In this document: positions 38,901-49,244 of the stretch, piece after piece
Layout of the letters: each line of letters opens with the position of its first letter
Numbering within the stretch: position 1 is the stretch's first letter
Assembly (NCBI GenBank): GCA_949825025.1
Contig: OX463783.1
Coordinates: forward strand, 16,093,628-16,157,627
DNA from: Siphlonurus alternatus
Taxonomy: Eukaryota > Arthropoda > Insecta > Ephemeroptera > Siphlonuridae
DNA: 64,000 bases
Direction: 5' to 3'
Position numbers and translations under genes: made by a program
Notes under the pieces: generated by a model
The model's input: the letters and a program-made list of their open reading frames with translations, nothing else
Told to the model about the DNA's origin: nothing
Databases searched by the model: none

Positions 38901-41825
38901 TACAGGTACAATTGGCCTTGTTTAAAATTCAACATAGAAGTGATGTATACCTGATTAAAATAATTGGCATGTCAAATTTAAAGATTTTAAACAATATTAA
39001 TTATCATGAATTAAAAAAATATTAATTATAGAAATTATAAATATTTATTTGATCATTATAGGCACTAAAAACAATAAAAACATAGCTCTTGTCAATTTTT
39101 ATATACTTACTATAATAAATCGAAGCACAAATAAGTTTGTCAGGCCCAGATTTTCACACTATTTACATTATATTATAATATTCTTTATTTACAAATTTGA
39201 ATCACAAGATTTACACAATCTTAAAAAAGCAATTATAAACCATTTGTTTTTGCAATTAAAAAAAAATTATTGTAACAATGATATTTTTCCTCCCGTTTTA
39301 CCTAGTCACTATCGACAGTGTCCATTTGTTTCCATTTAAAATTTTCACAATAATTTAAGACTTTCTTGGTTTAAATTAACAAATGTTAGGGTTAAAAAAT
39401 AGAGTATTGTCCTCAATTTTTTTTATTGCAGAAATGGATAGAGGGTGCAAAGTTATGCTACCCTGATTTTTTTCAGATTTTTTAGAGCCCGGGAACTATT
39501 TTTTAAAAATTATTGAAAGTCCTTTTCGTGACGTCACGAGACGCCGCTCCCTAAGAAAAAGATAGGACTTGCCGCCGCGTGACGTCACAAAAAAGACTTT
39601 CAATAATTTTTTAAAAATAGTTCCAGCTAGGTCTCAAAAAAATCTGAAAAAAATCAGGGTAGCATAACTTTGCACTCTCTATCCATTTCTGCAATAAAAA
39701 AAATTCAGGACGATACTCCATTTAAGATAAAATAATACACTTAATTTATCACAATAATAATTTAAGTATTCTATTATTCTAAAATAATATTATAATAAAT
39801 AAAAAAAAATCTGCGAATAATTCATTTGAACGTAAAAAAAATTAACTTTGTATTTATAATAACAGCAAGAAAAATCAATGATATATTTATAATTATATTT
39901 CTGCAGCTTTATTTATAATAAAAATATATTGCATTCAAAATGTTTTAAACTTGCAAGTAAATTTTCTAATGCTAATTTATATTACTTTTATTTCAGGCGG
40001 CTGAGGGATTTTTATTCGTAGTAGGTTGCGATCGAGGCCGAATTCTTTATGTTTCCGAATCTGTTTCTCAAGTTCTGAACTACTCCCAGGTAAGACTCAA
40101 TTGTTAACATTATTTTTTTTTTTTACTGTCTACCATTTTTCACTTGTTTTGTTTTATTTTTATAATTGTTTATTTTTGTTTCCATTTTTTTCTTAATTAC
40201 AAGTTGATGTAACCAGAAAAAAAAATCCAATAGAAGATTGTGAATATTTCAAGGTTATTATTATTTTTAAAGAATAAAATTGTATTGCGTACTTGTAATT
40301 TAATTCATTGTTTACTTTGTCATCAGGGAGACTTGTTGGGCCAGAGTTGGTTTGACATTTTACATCCCAAAGACGTTGCTAAAGTCAAGGAGCAACTTTC
40401 ATCTTCAGATCTCAGTCCCAGGGAAAGACTTATTGACGCAAAAAGTGAGTATATTGCTTTTTATTTAATAAATTCAGAGGAAGGTTTGACTACAATCTTT
40501 TTGGGTCAGGTTAACTCATCCACTTAATTTCCAGGGTTTCCCTTTCCCTTGCCTCCCAAAATGATGGTTTGATCTTTTTTTTGATCTGCCGCGTCCCTGG
40601 CATGGCTAAGCAATTTCAAGTTACTCAAGTTAGCTCTTATCATACTGATTACTAGTAATAATATTACGTATGTTATGATATATTCCCGTAAATTACCGTC
40701 ATTTTTCTGTTGTATATAGCTTTTAATATCTAAATAATTTATTAAAGGTCAAAATTATACTCTTAAACTTTAGAAACAGTTTGGGATTTAAAAAAAAATA
40801 ATATTTTTCTGTACTAAATATAATAATAAAATAGACTAAAATCATCAATAATTGCATGCATGCAACATAATGAATACTTAATTAAAATAAAATGGTGTCT
40901 ACAAAAAATACTACAATGCTATACCTTTATATACATTAATTAAAGCTAATCTCTATCAAATTTATTATTTTTCTTGATATTCCGATGTCTTATCGATGGA
41001 TGTTCCACGTTGTAGCCATGCTACCTGTCAAGACGGACATGCCTCAAGGAGTGTCCCGATTGTGTCCGGGCGCCCGTCGTTCCTTCTTCTGCCGCATGAA
41101 GTGTAAAGTGGCGCCACAGGTCAAGGAGGAAGCGGATACCACCAGCAACTCGTCCTCTGCCACCGCGTGTCACCGTCGCAAGAAGTCGCAGTCATCAGGT
41201 AACTTTTGTCTTCGCGCGGGTGTACGGCTCATAATTATAATCTCTCGCAATATTGAGCTGAATAACATTTTGGCGTGGTTTTGTGGAGTTCTGATTAGGT
41301 TGACATGGCTTAATATTCCTTTATACTTGAGTAACTTGACGCGTGTCAACAAAATAAAGTCAAAGAAAAACTAAATTTTGGTATTTATAAACCAGCATAA
41401 CATTTTTGCATACTATAATATCAAAACCTAGCTTTATACTCTAGTTCTGTAAGTTGGGTGCCCTAAATTTATTTAAAAATTCTCATTTACATGCAAATTC
41501 TTTGAGTTCTCCAGTCACCAATCTTGTTAAAACCTTCTATGTTTGCAGACCGTCGATACAGCGTGATCCAGTGCACCGGCTACCTCAAGTCATGGGCCCC
41601 CGCCAAGATGGGTCTCGAGGAACCGGATGGCGAGGACGGAGAGTCTGCAAGCCACCTTTCTTGTCTGGTGGCTGTGGGGCGCGTCCAACCACCCCCCTCT
41701 GCCCCCTCATCTCACCCCCTCCCAAACCAGCCACGAAACCTCAGGACCATCGAGTTTGTGTCCAGGCATGCGCTCGATGGAAAGTTTGTCTTCATTGACC
41801 AGAGGTGAGTTAAGTCGTATACGTC

Positions 41826-41918
<93 letters not shown>

Positions 41919-42166
41919 TCAATATTTTTTTTTAATTTGATTAGGGTACAAAAACAACATGGTATTCAACAATAATTGTTATGCTTGATATGATTTATTG
42001 TGCTAGAATATATTTTTCAAAACAAAACTCAAAAGAAATATTAAATTAAAATTTACTTATTTCAAAAGTTTCATAACATTAAAAACCGTTTAACATATTC
42101 AATTATGTTGAATTTACTATAAGAAGTCTTCAATATATTACATCAAAACATTGACAATTTTAAAGC

Positions 42167-42214
<48 letters not shown>

Positions 42215-42342
42215 AATTTGTTCAAAATGAAATGCGCCAAAGCCGAAAAAAAAACTCACTTCGGCTTTGGCTCATTTCGTGATGCGCAGAACTAGATGTG
42301 AACAATTTTTTCGGCTTTTGCCCGAATTCGGCTTTGGGTGCT

Positions 42343-42392
<50 letters not shown>

Positions 42393-45207
42393 ATATCCCC
42401 AAATAAACTTATTTTCATCATTATTTTCCCCAGGGCGACCTTGGTGCTAGGTTTCCTCCCTCAAGAACTCCTGGGAACCAGTATGTACGAGTACTACCAC
42501 CACGAGGATATTCCCCACCTCGCTGAGTCGCACAAGGCAGCTCTGCAGTCGTCAGAACGAGTCACCACTCAGGTCAGTTCTGTAAACGTCAGCCCTTCGT
42601 CAAGCATCGAGAAAGGAATTTTTTATTTATTTGTAATGCCATAATTATTTTTTTATTCAGTATTTGTAGCGTAATATGCCAGTAATATGATTTACAACAT
42701 CATGCAAGTATGTTTTTCCAAGAATCTTTTAACATGGAAATCTTAAAAAAAATAATAATAATAAATAACAATAAAATTTACGCCTTGGCGCTTATGCAAC
42801 CTGCAGTGTTTTCAAAGACGAAAGGTTGCCTGACTTTAGGAGTCATATGTACGGAAGTAATAATAGCACGACCAAACTTTAAATTGATGTTTTTATATCT
42901 TTTATACCTAAATTGAAAAGCAGAGTTATTTAAAAGTATTAAATATTTTTAATCTAGACTATAATATATTATAATATTGTCATGACCTCTGCTCGTGTAA
43001 TTATTATGTCTTATAAAATTTTGTATATGGATAATTGAATGTAATTTTGTTCAGAATCTAAAATGTAACTCATAAAATAAATATTATATAAATTTGATAA
43101 GGTGACCAAAAAACTGCTCTTCTGGTTCCTTTAACCATATTTTCCTGTTTAATTATCCTTATTTTATTTATAATGCTACTTCAAATTAACTTATTAATTT
43201 TTTTTAATTTCTTCAAAAACAAAATTGCTTGGCAAGTAAATGGTTTAATCGGGTTACATAATACTTCAACAATGATAATTTTAAGATTACGTTACCGCAT
43301 TAACGCTGATGAGGAAACTCTTTTAATTGTAGATTAAAAAAAAAATCTTCTCATAAAACCTCGATGTTCAGACGTACAGGTTTCGCGTCAAGGACGGCAG
43401 TCACGTGCGGCTAGCGAGCGAGTGGCGCGCCTTCTACAACCCCTGGACACGCGACGTGGAGTACCTGTTGGCCAAGAACTGGTTGGTGCGCTCTCAGATG
43501 GAGCACCAGCAGCCTGCACCCGCCCCGCCCACCAACTTTGACAACTTCTTCTCACAGAGTAAGTACCATTATAATTATGTTTTGAAAGTTTTACAGGAAG
43601 CAAATACATGAGAAATATTAATTTAAATCATATCAATACAATTGTCGATGCAGTCAATATTTTACAATAATGTATATTATGATATCATAACAATAAGTAT
43701 AATAAAAACATATTCGACAAATATGAAATATTCATATTATTAGGGGCTTAATGCGCGCAACTTAAAATTGATGTTACCTTCAATTTTATGGAAATATCAT
43801 GATATCATTCAAAACTTATAGCGCTGTAATGGTCTACTCTGCATATTATTATACGTGCAGAATTACAAGTTCACATTCTGTCTCGGCAGCTAACGGCAGT
43901 CCCGGCGGACGAGAGATGACGCGCCTCATCAGCTCGCACGTCGAGGCCAGCAAGATCGGTCGTCAGATTGCTGAGGAAGCGCTCGACACGCGGCGACGTG
44001 GCGGGGGAGGCACGGGCGGTGGGGTGCCGTGCATGCCGGGTGGAGACTCCTCGTCCGTCAGTAGTTCACCTTCGCCAGGACTCGAACTCAGCCAGAGCTC
44101 CATGACAGTGAGTAGTCACGGCCGGCTGGTGTTTGCCCGGCTTGCGTTTGATTACTTATGGTGTCTGGCTATATTATTACGAGGGGGAATTAATTAATTA
44201 CAAAGCGAGTGTGGCATAAATGTATATAGCATCTCTTGTGAATTTTTATCAGAATAAGGAGACGCCTGAGTCGGAATTCTCAATTATTTAGTATTTACAT
44301 TATAAATTTAATAAGTTTAAATCATCTTATATACGTACGTTTCTGTTATATAATTAAATATTTATATAAATATTATTTGTTGATGCTGTTATATTATTTT
44401 ATAATTTATTGTCAATAACGCCACGTGCTCGATCGTTATTGGGTAATTAAATTACCTATATACTTATACCACAAAATTGTCAAACTTTTAGCTAAATTAA
44501 ATAAATTTAAGTTTTAACTTTTAATTATTTTAATTGCAAATTAACTGCTGAAAATATCACGTTTGTTAAAATTTTGCATTTTTTTTAAATGTGTAAGTAT
44601 AATTATATTTTTATTTATACATACATTATACATATATATATATATTTTTTTAACTTAAGTACATTTTAACAGTTTTATTCCTGAAGTTAAAAATAAGTTG
44701 AAATGAATAACAAAAATTGCATTTTTTTTTTCACTATATTTGGATAAAAGATATTTCGAATTTCTTGATAAAAAATGACATTTTCTTCATAAAATTAAAC
44801 AATTCAAAGTACAAAAATACTAATAAAAACTTGACGTTTTATTTCAGATGATGGGGAATGGTGGTGAAAGTTTAAGTAGTAGTTTCTCTGGACAACCTCC
44901 TTCAAGAAGTAATTCTGCATTAACGAGACATAGTAGTCATAACGTATCATTATGTGGGGAGGGGAGTGCAGGTGAAAAAGAAGAAGAAGAACTTTTATTA
45001 CGGGACATGATGGTTCCTCAAGTAACTGTGGTACCTCCACCACCAGCCTCACCTCCTAATGGACCTTCCCCTTCTCATCAACACACTTCTGCATCAAATG
45101 ATGGAAATGATGAAGCAGCAATGGCAGTAATTATGTCATTATTAGAAGCAGATGCAGGTTTAGGAGGTCCTGTAGATTTCTCTGGGCTTCCATGGCCATT
45201 ACCTTAA
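25881..45207 (+). CDS. cyc: CYCLE/BMAL1 circadian bHLH-PAS transcription factor
   Basis: Partner of CLOCK in the core circadian activator, which binds CACGTG E-boxes in the nucleus. Exons: 25881-26059, 31418-31645, 33658-33735, 38668-38905, 39997-40089, 40327-40444, 41016-41198, 41549-41804, 42434-42572, 43372-43558, 43890-44107, 44848-45207. All joins are in phase; the total of 2277 nt gives 758 residues. Layout: His/Gln-rich N-terminus (31-50), RKRK nuclear signal (129-132), acidic linker (137-155), bHLH (165-215) with H165/E169/R173 as the E-box-reading triad in [17 protein letters not shown] (about 228-435), PAS-B (438-543), KIGRQIAEE helix, and the conserved C-terminal tail (726-758). 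Middle exons match animal BMAL1 almost residue by residue. The start exon is inferred from phase and a strong donor rather than homology. The tail, absent from Drosophila CYC, implies an activator that can also be a CRY-repressible target. Confidence 0.95.
26287..26317. repeat. (AAT)n microsatellite
   Basis: About ten AAT units in cyc intron 1. Confidence 0.9.
26812..26953. mobile_element. 'GATTCACGAAG' foldback element in cyc intron 1
   Basis: The ends are GGGTCCGATTTATGAAAGAG and GCTTCGTGAATCGTATACCC. The arms TTAGCCAGGTTTCTAACCAC / GTGGTTAGAAACCTGACTAA pair. Between them lies a second small inverted pair (ACGTTTAACTATA... / AAGTTAAACGT). Same family as 16525-16651. Confidence 0.8.
28341..28373 (+). 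promoter_or_regulatory. cluster of nuclear-receptor half-sites in cyc intron 1
   Basis: Within 33 bases lie TGACCTAC (28341, reverse TAGGTCA), CAAAGTCA (28353) and TCAAGGTCA (28365-28373). TAGGTCA and TCAAGGTCA are half-sites of the kind bound by ROR/REV-ERB and FTZ-F1-type receptors. Mammalian Bmal1 is controlled through such sites, and insect cyc is thought to be controlled by E75/HR3. Here it is only a motif match. Confidence 0.3.
28577..28731. mobile_element. hAT-like non-autonomous element, copy 2 (cyc intron 1)
   Basis: Inverted ends AGGCGCGGATCCAG and AATCCGCGCCTG. The interior shares AATTGAGTGGGGGAACTGCC with copies 1 and 3. ACTTGCT flanks it on the left (28570-28576) and recurs at 28735-28741, consistent with an ~8-bp duplication. 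Confidence 0.75.
31418..31645 (+). CDS. cyc: cyc exon 2 (Ser/Pro-rich, nuclear localisation signal)
   Basis: Acceptor TTGTTTCAG, donor GTGAGT. It encodes residues 60-136, rich in Ser/Pro/Ala, ending [12 protein letters not shown]. The RKRK sits in the same place as the RKRK motif just upstream of the bHLH in vertebrate BMAL1. Other frames of this exon are also open, but only this one fits the phase on both sides and gives the nuclear signal. Confidence 0.85.
32044..32205. mobile_element. hAT-like non-autonomous element, copy 3 (cyc intron 2), intact target duplication
   Basis: It runs from CAGGCGCGGATCCAG to TTGGATCCGCGCCTG, flanked by exact 8-bp repeats AAGAGACG (32036-32043 and 32206-32213). 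CAGG..CCTG ends with an 8-bp duplication identify a hAT superfamily element. It has no transposase frame. Confidence 0.9.
33658..33735 (+). CDS. cyc: cyc exon 3 (acidic linker)
   Basis: A 78-base exon, acceptor CTGTCTGCAG, donor GTAAGT, two-base carry-over at both ends. It encodes [15 protein letters not shown]..., an acidic linker equivalent in position to the DYQESMDTDKDD part of vertebrate BMAL1. It is too short to stand out alone; phase and position support it. Confidence 0.8.
35446..35570. other. GC-rich patch with CRE-like motifs in cyc intron 3
   Basis: It contains GGGTGACATCACACGACG, AAGTGACGTCGCCCGACC and GGCGGCGACGGTCACAGGGG. There is no coherent open frame with splice sites. It may be an internal regulatory element, an alternative promoter or a mobile-element fragment. 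Confidence 0.3.
36040..36310. mobile_element. decayed GAGTATTG-family foldback element
   Basis: Block order matches 39402-39719 at lower identity: GTTCAAAGATTATGCACTCT, CTGAAACTATTTTTAAAAAC, GAGTGACGTCATG (TGACGTCA at 36234-36241) and CATTTCTGCAATATTA with TAGCCGATAC at the right end. Confidence 0.5.
36995..37512. mobile_element. 'GATTCACGAAG' foldback element split by a SINE
   Basis: The left part (36995-37045: AGTTAGCCAGGTTTCTAACC) and the right part (about 37453-37512: TTTTACGTGTTAATAAATCA, AAACGTGGTTA) belong to one foldback element. A 5S-derived SINE sits between them. The right end lacks the usual final CTTCGTGAATC block. Confidence 0.65.
37046..37440 (+). mobile_element. 5S-rRNA-derived SINE, nested in a foldback element
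   Basis: The 5S-like head runs through GTGGCGCAGTGCATTGACCG, GATCACCGAAGTCAGG and TTAGTACTTGGATGGGTGAC. The body matches the SINE at 15797: CCAGGCTTTGGACAT, TGACTGAGGTTTTCCACGG, GCGAATGCTGGGAC and GCCGCCGTGGCC. The 5S control region is better preserved at its C-box than elsewhere. Contains an internal ~35-base addition near 37183-37215. Confidence 0.8.
38668..38905 (+). CDS. cyc: cyc exon 4 (bHLH and start of PAS-A)
   Basis: Acceptor GGTGTTTCAG, donor GTACAA. It encodes residues 162-241: [13 protein letters not shown] basic region, helix-loop-helix with [19 protein letters not shown], then [13 protein letters not shown] leading into PAS-A. Strong BMAL1 identity and G/C-ending codons. Confidence 0.97.
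39402..39719. mobile_element. complete GAGTATTG-family foldback element (cyc intron 4)
   Basis: The ends GAGTATTGTCCTCAATTTTT and AAAATTCAGGACGATACTC are inverted, and the arms of ~130 bases pair almost throughout (GGATAGAGGGTGCAAAGTTA / AACTTTGCACTCTCTATCC). The centre carries two TGACGTCA octamers (39529-39536, 39580-39587) in CGTGACGTCACG/A context. Nearly identical over 136 bases to the copy entering the window end at 63865. Confidence 0.85.
39997..40089 (+). CDS. cyc: cyc exon 5 (PAS-A)
   Basis: 31 codons, phase 0 at both ends, acceptor TTATTTCAG, donor GTAAGA. Encodes [20 protein letters not shown] and SVLNYSQ-like residues, the first strands of PAS-A. Confidence 0.97.
40327..40444 (+). 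CDS. cyc: cyc exon 6 (PAS-A)
   Basis: Acceptor GTCATCAG, donor GTGAGT. Encodes [20 protein letters not shown] and [19 protein letters not shown], near-identical to BMAL1 PAS-A. Confidence 0.97.
41016..41198 (+). CDS. cyc: cyc exon 7 ([15 protein letters not shown] block)
   Basis: Acceptor CACGTTGTAG, donor GTAACT. Encodes [20 protein letters not shown] and SFFCRMKC, then a variable Ser/Thr/Lys-rich loop typical of the PAS-A insertion. Confidence 0.96.
41549..41804 (+). CDS. cyc: cyc exon 8 (end of PAS-A, linker, start of PAS-B)
   Basis: Acceptor ATGTTTGCAG, donor GTGAGT. Encodes [29 protein letters not shown], a Pro-rich inter-PAS linker and [18 protein letters not shown] of PAS-B. A (GA)n tract of ~88 bp starts 25 bases past the exon's last base. 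Confidence 0.97.
41829..41916. repeat. (GA)n microsatellite just inside cyc intron 8
   Basis: About 44 GA units starting 25 bases after the exon 8 end. Purine-rich on the sense strand. Confidence 0.97.
42167..42388. repeat. two (TA)n tracts flanking a small hairpin
   Basis: TA runs at about 42167-42208 and 42345-42388 bracket ~120 bases with CCAAAGCCGAA / TTCGGCTTTGG inverted motifs and repeats of TTCGGCTTT. The arrangement suggests an element inserted into a TA microsatellite, or one that seeds TA repeats at its ends. It ends ~45 bases before cyc exon 9. Confidence 0.7.
42434..42572 (+). CDS. cyc: cyc exon 9 (PAS-B)
   Basis: Acceptor TTTTCCCCAG, donor GTCAGT. Encodes [20 protein letters not shown] and [14 protein letters not shown] of PAS-B. 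It is preceded by two (TA)n tracts flanking a small hairpin. Confidence 0.97.
43372..43558 (+). CDS. cyc: cyc exon 10 (end of PAS-B)
   Basis: Acceptor CGATGTTCAG, donor GTAAGT. Encodes [20 protein letters not shown] and [17 protein letters not shown], the last PAS-B strands, then a Gln/Pro-rich linker. Very G/C-rich codons. Confidence 0.96.
43890..44107 (+). CDS. cyc: cyc exon 11 (KIGRQIAEE helix, Gly/Ser-rich)
   Basis: Acceptor CTCGGCAG, donor GTGAGT. Encodes [17 protein letters not shown] (matching KIGRMIAEE of BMAL1), a poly-Gly stretch and a Ser-rich region. G/C-ending codons. Confidence 0.95.
44848..45207 (+). CDS. cyc: cyc exon 12 (C-terminal activation tail, stop)
   Basis: Acceptor TTTATTTCAG. 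Encodes 119 residues, ending [18 protein letters not shown] and [15 protein letters not shown], then TAA. This tail is the conserved BMAL1 C-terminal region that contacts CBP/CRY in mammals. Codons are strikingly A/T-ending, unlike exon 11. It follows a ~740-bp intron. Confidence 0.97.
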   Translation: MMGNGGESLSSSFSGQPPSRSNSALTRHSSHNVSLCGEGSAGEKEEEELLLRDMMVPQVTVVPPPPASPPNGPSPSHQHTSASNDGNDEAAMAVIMSLLEADAGLGGPVDFSGLPWPLP

Positions 45208-45887
45208 TTTAATTAAAGTGATATAAAATTTGTGTTGTGGAATTAAATTATTAATATATGATTGTTATTTAATTCATTTATCATAAATATTTTTAGTTTT
45301 TAGTACACTCCTCGCCTTGTGAGTAGTAGCTTTACAGTCAATGTGATATCCATTCACAGGTTGTATGTAAAATACGTATACAGTATATTGCAAATTGCAT
45401 GCCCGTATCAGATATGTATGTACGTATTGGATAAAAGCATATTAACAAATTGAATATTAATAAATATGTGCCATGTTAGTCGAACTTGTTCCATATCCTT
45501 AAGGTTTGGATGTACTAAATACAAGGGAACTCAAATTATTAATAGAAATTATAACTACAAACTCAACATCTGCTAAGATTTTATATGTTAAATTTTGTTA
45601 GTTTTTTTTTTAATCAAAATTTCTATTTTATAAATTTTTGTCAATGCACTATGAATCAATAATCAGATGAATAATTTATTATATCTAGCTGCAATGGATA
45701 GGAAACATACATATGGAAAATCCTGCTCAATCCCCCGAATTAATGTGTTGTATTTACAAACAGTCCCATATAGAAATATTTTTCCTGTTACCTTGTAACT
45801 GCAAAACTCTGCAGTTTTTCAACAATATTTGTAGTAATAAAAATTAATTCAAGTGCATGTTTTATAATTATTCAGTGCTGTCTCAAT
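45208..45887 (+). other. cyc: 3' UTR of cycle and downstream sequence
   Basis: AT-rich sequence after the stop. AATAAA is present at 45459-45464, and AATAAAA near 45836 is a second candidate poly(A) signal. The real cleavage site cannot be chosen from sequence. Confidence 0.4.
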
Positions 45888-46067
45888 CAGGGGCGGATCC
45901 AGCGGGCGGCTTTGGTGGGGGCGGTGCCCTATCCCACAATGTTAAATTTGGGGCGGGAGGGTGGGGCGACGGGTGGGGGGTGGTAACACCTTCAATGTAT
46001 TTTGGGACTTCTTGGGAGGGGCGATCGCCCCCATCGCCCCCCCCCCCCCCCCTTGGATCCGCGCCTG
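45888..46067. mobile_element. hAT-like non-autonomous element, CAGGGGCGGATCC variant
   Basis: It runs from CAGGGGCGGATCCAG to TTGGATCCGCGCCTG, flanked by exact 8-bp repeats GTCTCAAT (45880-45887 and 46068-46075). The interior differs from copies 1-3 (G-rich left, C-rich right), so it is a separate subfamily. The frames open through it are repeat artefacts. Confidence 0.9.
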
Positions 46068-46075
46068 GTCTCAAT

Positions 46076-48744
46076 GTGCTTGTGTTCCAATATGACTGAA
46101 GAAAACATAACAACTATAATTACCAGTAAATAAAGCACGCAGTATACTAATATTATAATCTTCTAGGCTCTGTATTAATATTTAAATTAATACCAATAAT
46201 TAATTAAGACACACAACCTGAATTCAAATTACTATATAATTATGTAATATGTGAATGAATTTACTAGTATGTTATGTTGTTGTTTTTTTTTCTTAACAAA
46301 TTCATATTCATAATTATATTTCTTTTATACATAGTATAAAATTAATTCCACAACACAATTAATTTTTCACTTCAATATCAATTAAATTCAAATATTCATT
46401 TATACATCTCAATTATTACTGTTATACCTGCTATACTTACTCAGGAAATAATAGAACTATAATATATAATAAAAATTAATTATATACATTAATATATTAT
46501 ATCCACATGGTTATGATAAAAAATGAAGTGACATTATTTTTAAAATGGATAATTTGTGCTACAAGTAAGAAGAAATTAATTTTACAAGAGTACCAGTACA
46601 ATGTATATAAAGTGTTGTAGTAATTAAGATTGAACATTATTAATTATTTTAAGAAAATGGAATTAAAGTCCTTTTTTTTTTAATACTTGTGAATCTGTGA
46701 CAATTTATGTATCAGCGAGACTGCATGTTGATTTATAATTTATAAAATTTTCTCAAAATATTATCATATAATATTATGTATCATTAAATTATTACATGTA
46801 ATGTATATCAGTCATTTTTGCACAAAAATTAAATGTCCTATTCCCATCCACCACTCATGCAGCCATTTTTTTAAGAAAATTGGTGCGGAAAAAAAAAAAA
46901 AATCTAATTTTTTTATAAAATGGCTGTAGTTTAATTTTTTCTCTGTACCAGTATATATTTGCAAGATGATTGAAAAATATAATACCATTTCCTATAATAA
47001 TATAAATTTACATTCGATTTTGGATTTTGATAACTGCAGATAATTTCAGGAGTTAAAAAAATGTTGTCAAACTAATTAACATATATATATGACGATGCAC
47101 ATGGCTTACATTGAAAAATGCAAATAAATTGAAATTTGTACAGAAGTTTAACTTAAAAAAAAAAATAATAGACTCGATATCAAGTTGACAGTTAATTGAT
47201 TTGACATAATTACTTAAAAAATTCGTTAACAAAATAGCAGTTCAAAAAACCTATGAACCAATTTATAAAATTTTCTTCTTTTTTTTAACATAAATATTTA
47301 AAAAGTAAAATTCTTATTCTTTTTATAATTATGCTGCAATACATTCAATTAAGGTAGCTAATTATTTTGTGAATATTTTATAAATTTATTTTAAAATTAT
47401 GAACATATTGTAAAATATATAATATGTACTGATCACAATTTTAAACACAACTTTTGAAAATAATTTTGTGATCAAAGAAGCTGCATGTGTTACTGTAATC
47501 AGGAAAATGAAACTATTTTTACTATTGATATAAAAAATATAATTAAAATATCATATGTTAGGATGTTTAATAAACTCTAAAATTTAGAGATTTATTATAA
47601 TTTATAAAAATTATTATTGATGTAATATTTATGTTTATTTATAAAATGTTGTTGTTTTAATAATAAATATGGATCTAATTTGTTGATTTATTTTTTTAAT
47701 TTTTTGCTTTTTCATAGGAACATGGATGTACATAATTATAACACACAATCCTGCATAATATATTATATGTCAAACTCACTTGTCAGAAACAGCTTATTCT
47801 ACTTGTTCGAATTTAATTTTTTTTTCTTTTCTTTTTTACATTGACATTATAACATACTGAAATAATACTTTTAGCAAAATATGATGGCTTTAATTTTTTA
47901 GCAAATTAAGTTGAAGCCTCAAGTTTATTTCAAGTGAAGTCCCTTTTTATAGATAATAGCTTTTTATAGATAATAGAAGGATGCTGTAAATTATGAGAAT
48001 GTATTTTTATATTGCATTTTTTTTTTATTCGCAGTAATGTATTCAAAAAGCTTTTTATGCTAAGAAAGAAAATTTATGGAAAGAAAAACTTTCTGATGGT
48101 GTTCTTTCAACACTTTATAAACAAAATAGAATGTAACTACATTCATTATTCATTCTTCTCAAACCATTTTTCATTTTATTATAAATTCATTGCAGTTTGC
48201 AACTCATTGATTATATGGCACACACTCTAGCTATATATAGCTGCTTAACTCTCACAAATACATATAATCCAAACATGTATTTAATTAGAGAAATTAATGT
48301 CCACTACAAATATGCGCCCTCAATCAATCAACCACAATCAATTCTATTGATATTTCTATGTCAGCCTTTTAAATGAAATTGTGCATATTTTCTTAAAATC
48401 CAATATTAATTTTGAATGCATTTATAATTAATTATTATTAAGTATAGCTTACAGTTACCTATGCATATTACATTTGAGTTTTGCATTAGCGTACATACGT
48501 AGCATTAAATTTAAGCCTATCTATGCTTTTATAAGGATACAAATATGAACCGACATGAGACCGTCAGCTTCAAAAACAAGCTCTTTAACTTTTCAATTGA
48601 TCGCTCTGATCATATCATATCATATTCTTTATCACAACACCTGAAAGATAGACTTATCAGAAAGTCAAAGAGCCAGTTTTGAAGCTAGCAGTCTCATATT
48701 ATGCCTAAATATGCTGCTAATTGTCTATAACTTTTAAGAAACAA
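46076..48744. other. convergent intergenic region, no gene seen
   Basis: AT-rich DNA between the 3' ends of cycle and OCIAD1. It may include distal 3' UTR of cycle. No independent gene was recognised. Confidence 0.5.
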
Positions 48745-49043
<299 letters not shown>

Positions 49044-49146
49044 ATAAATATTGATTAAAATCTAAGATTGCAATCATTATCTAACACACAATTATACAAC
49101 CTGAGATAAACTTTTTTTTTTTAGAATTTTAATTATTTAATTTAGC

Positions 49147-49244
49147 AGCTTGAACGAATGGTCTCGATTTGACGAAGCTATGGTTAAATGTATGACCCAT
49201 AGTACTTTGTCAAAGTGACAGCGCAGACCACCTATGGTCAAGCT
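49147..49244. mobile_element. ~98-bp hairpin element
   Basis: AGCTTGAACGAATGGTCTC / GCAGACCACCTATGGTCAAGCT and TTTGACGAAGCTATGGT / CCATAGTACTTTGTCAAA are nested inverted pairs, giving an almost complete foldback. Possibly a tiny mobile element. Confidence 0.6.

Noticed and set aside
43388..43609. Minus-strand gene opposite cyc exon 10
   Set aside because: The frame is a shadow of the G/C-ending codons of exon 10, whose plus-strand frame is clearly BMAL1. The same applies to the minus frames opposite exons 2, 4 and 7 and the second plus frames over exon 8.
45857..46113. Gly/Pro-rich coding frames
   Set aside because: They lie within the G/C-run hAT-like element at 45888-46067 on both strands and have no splice context.
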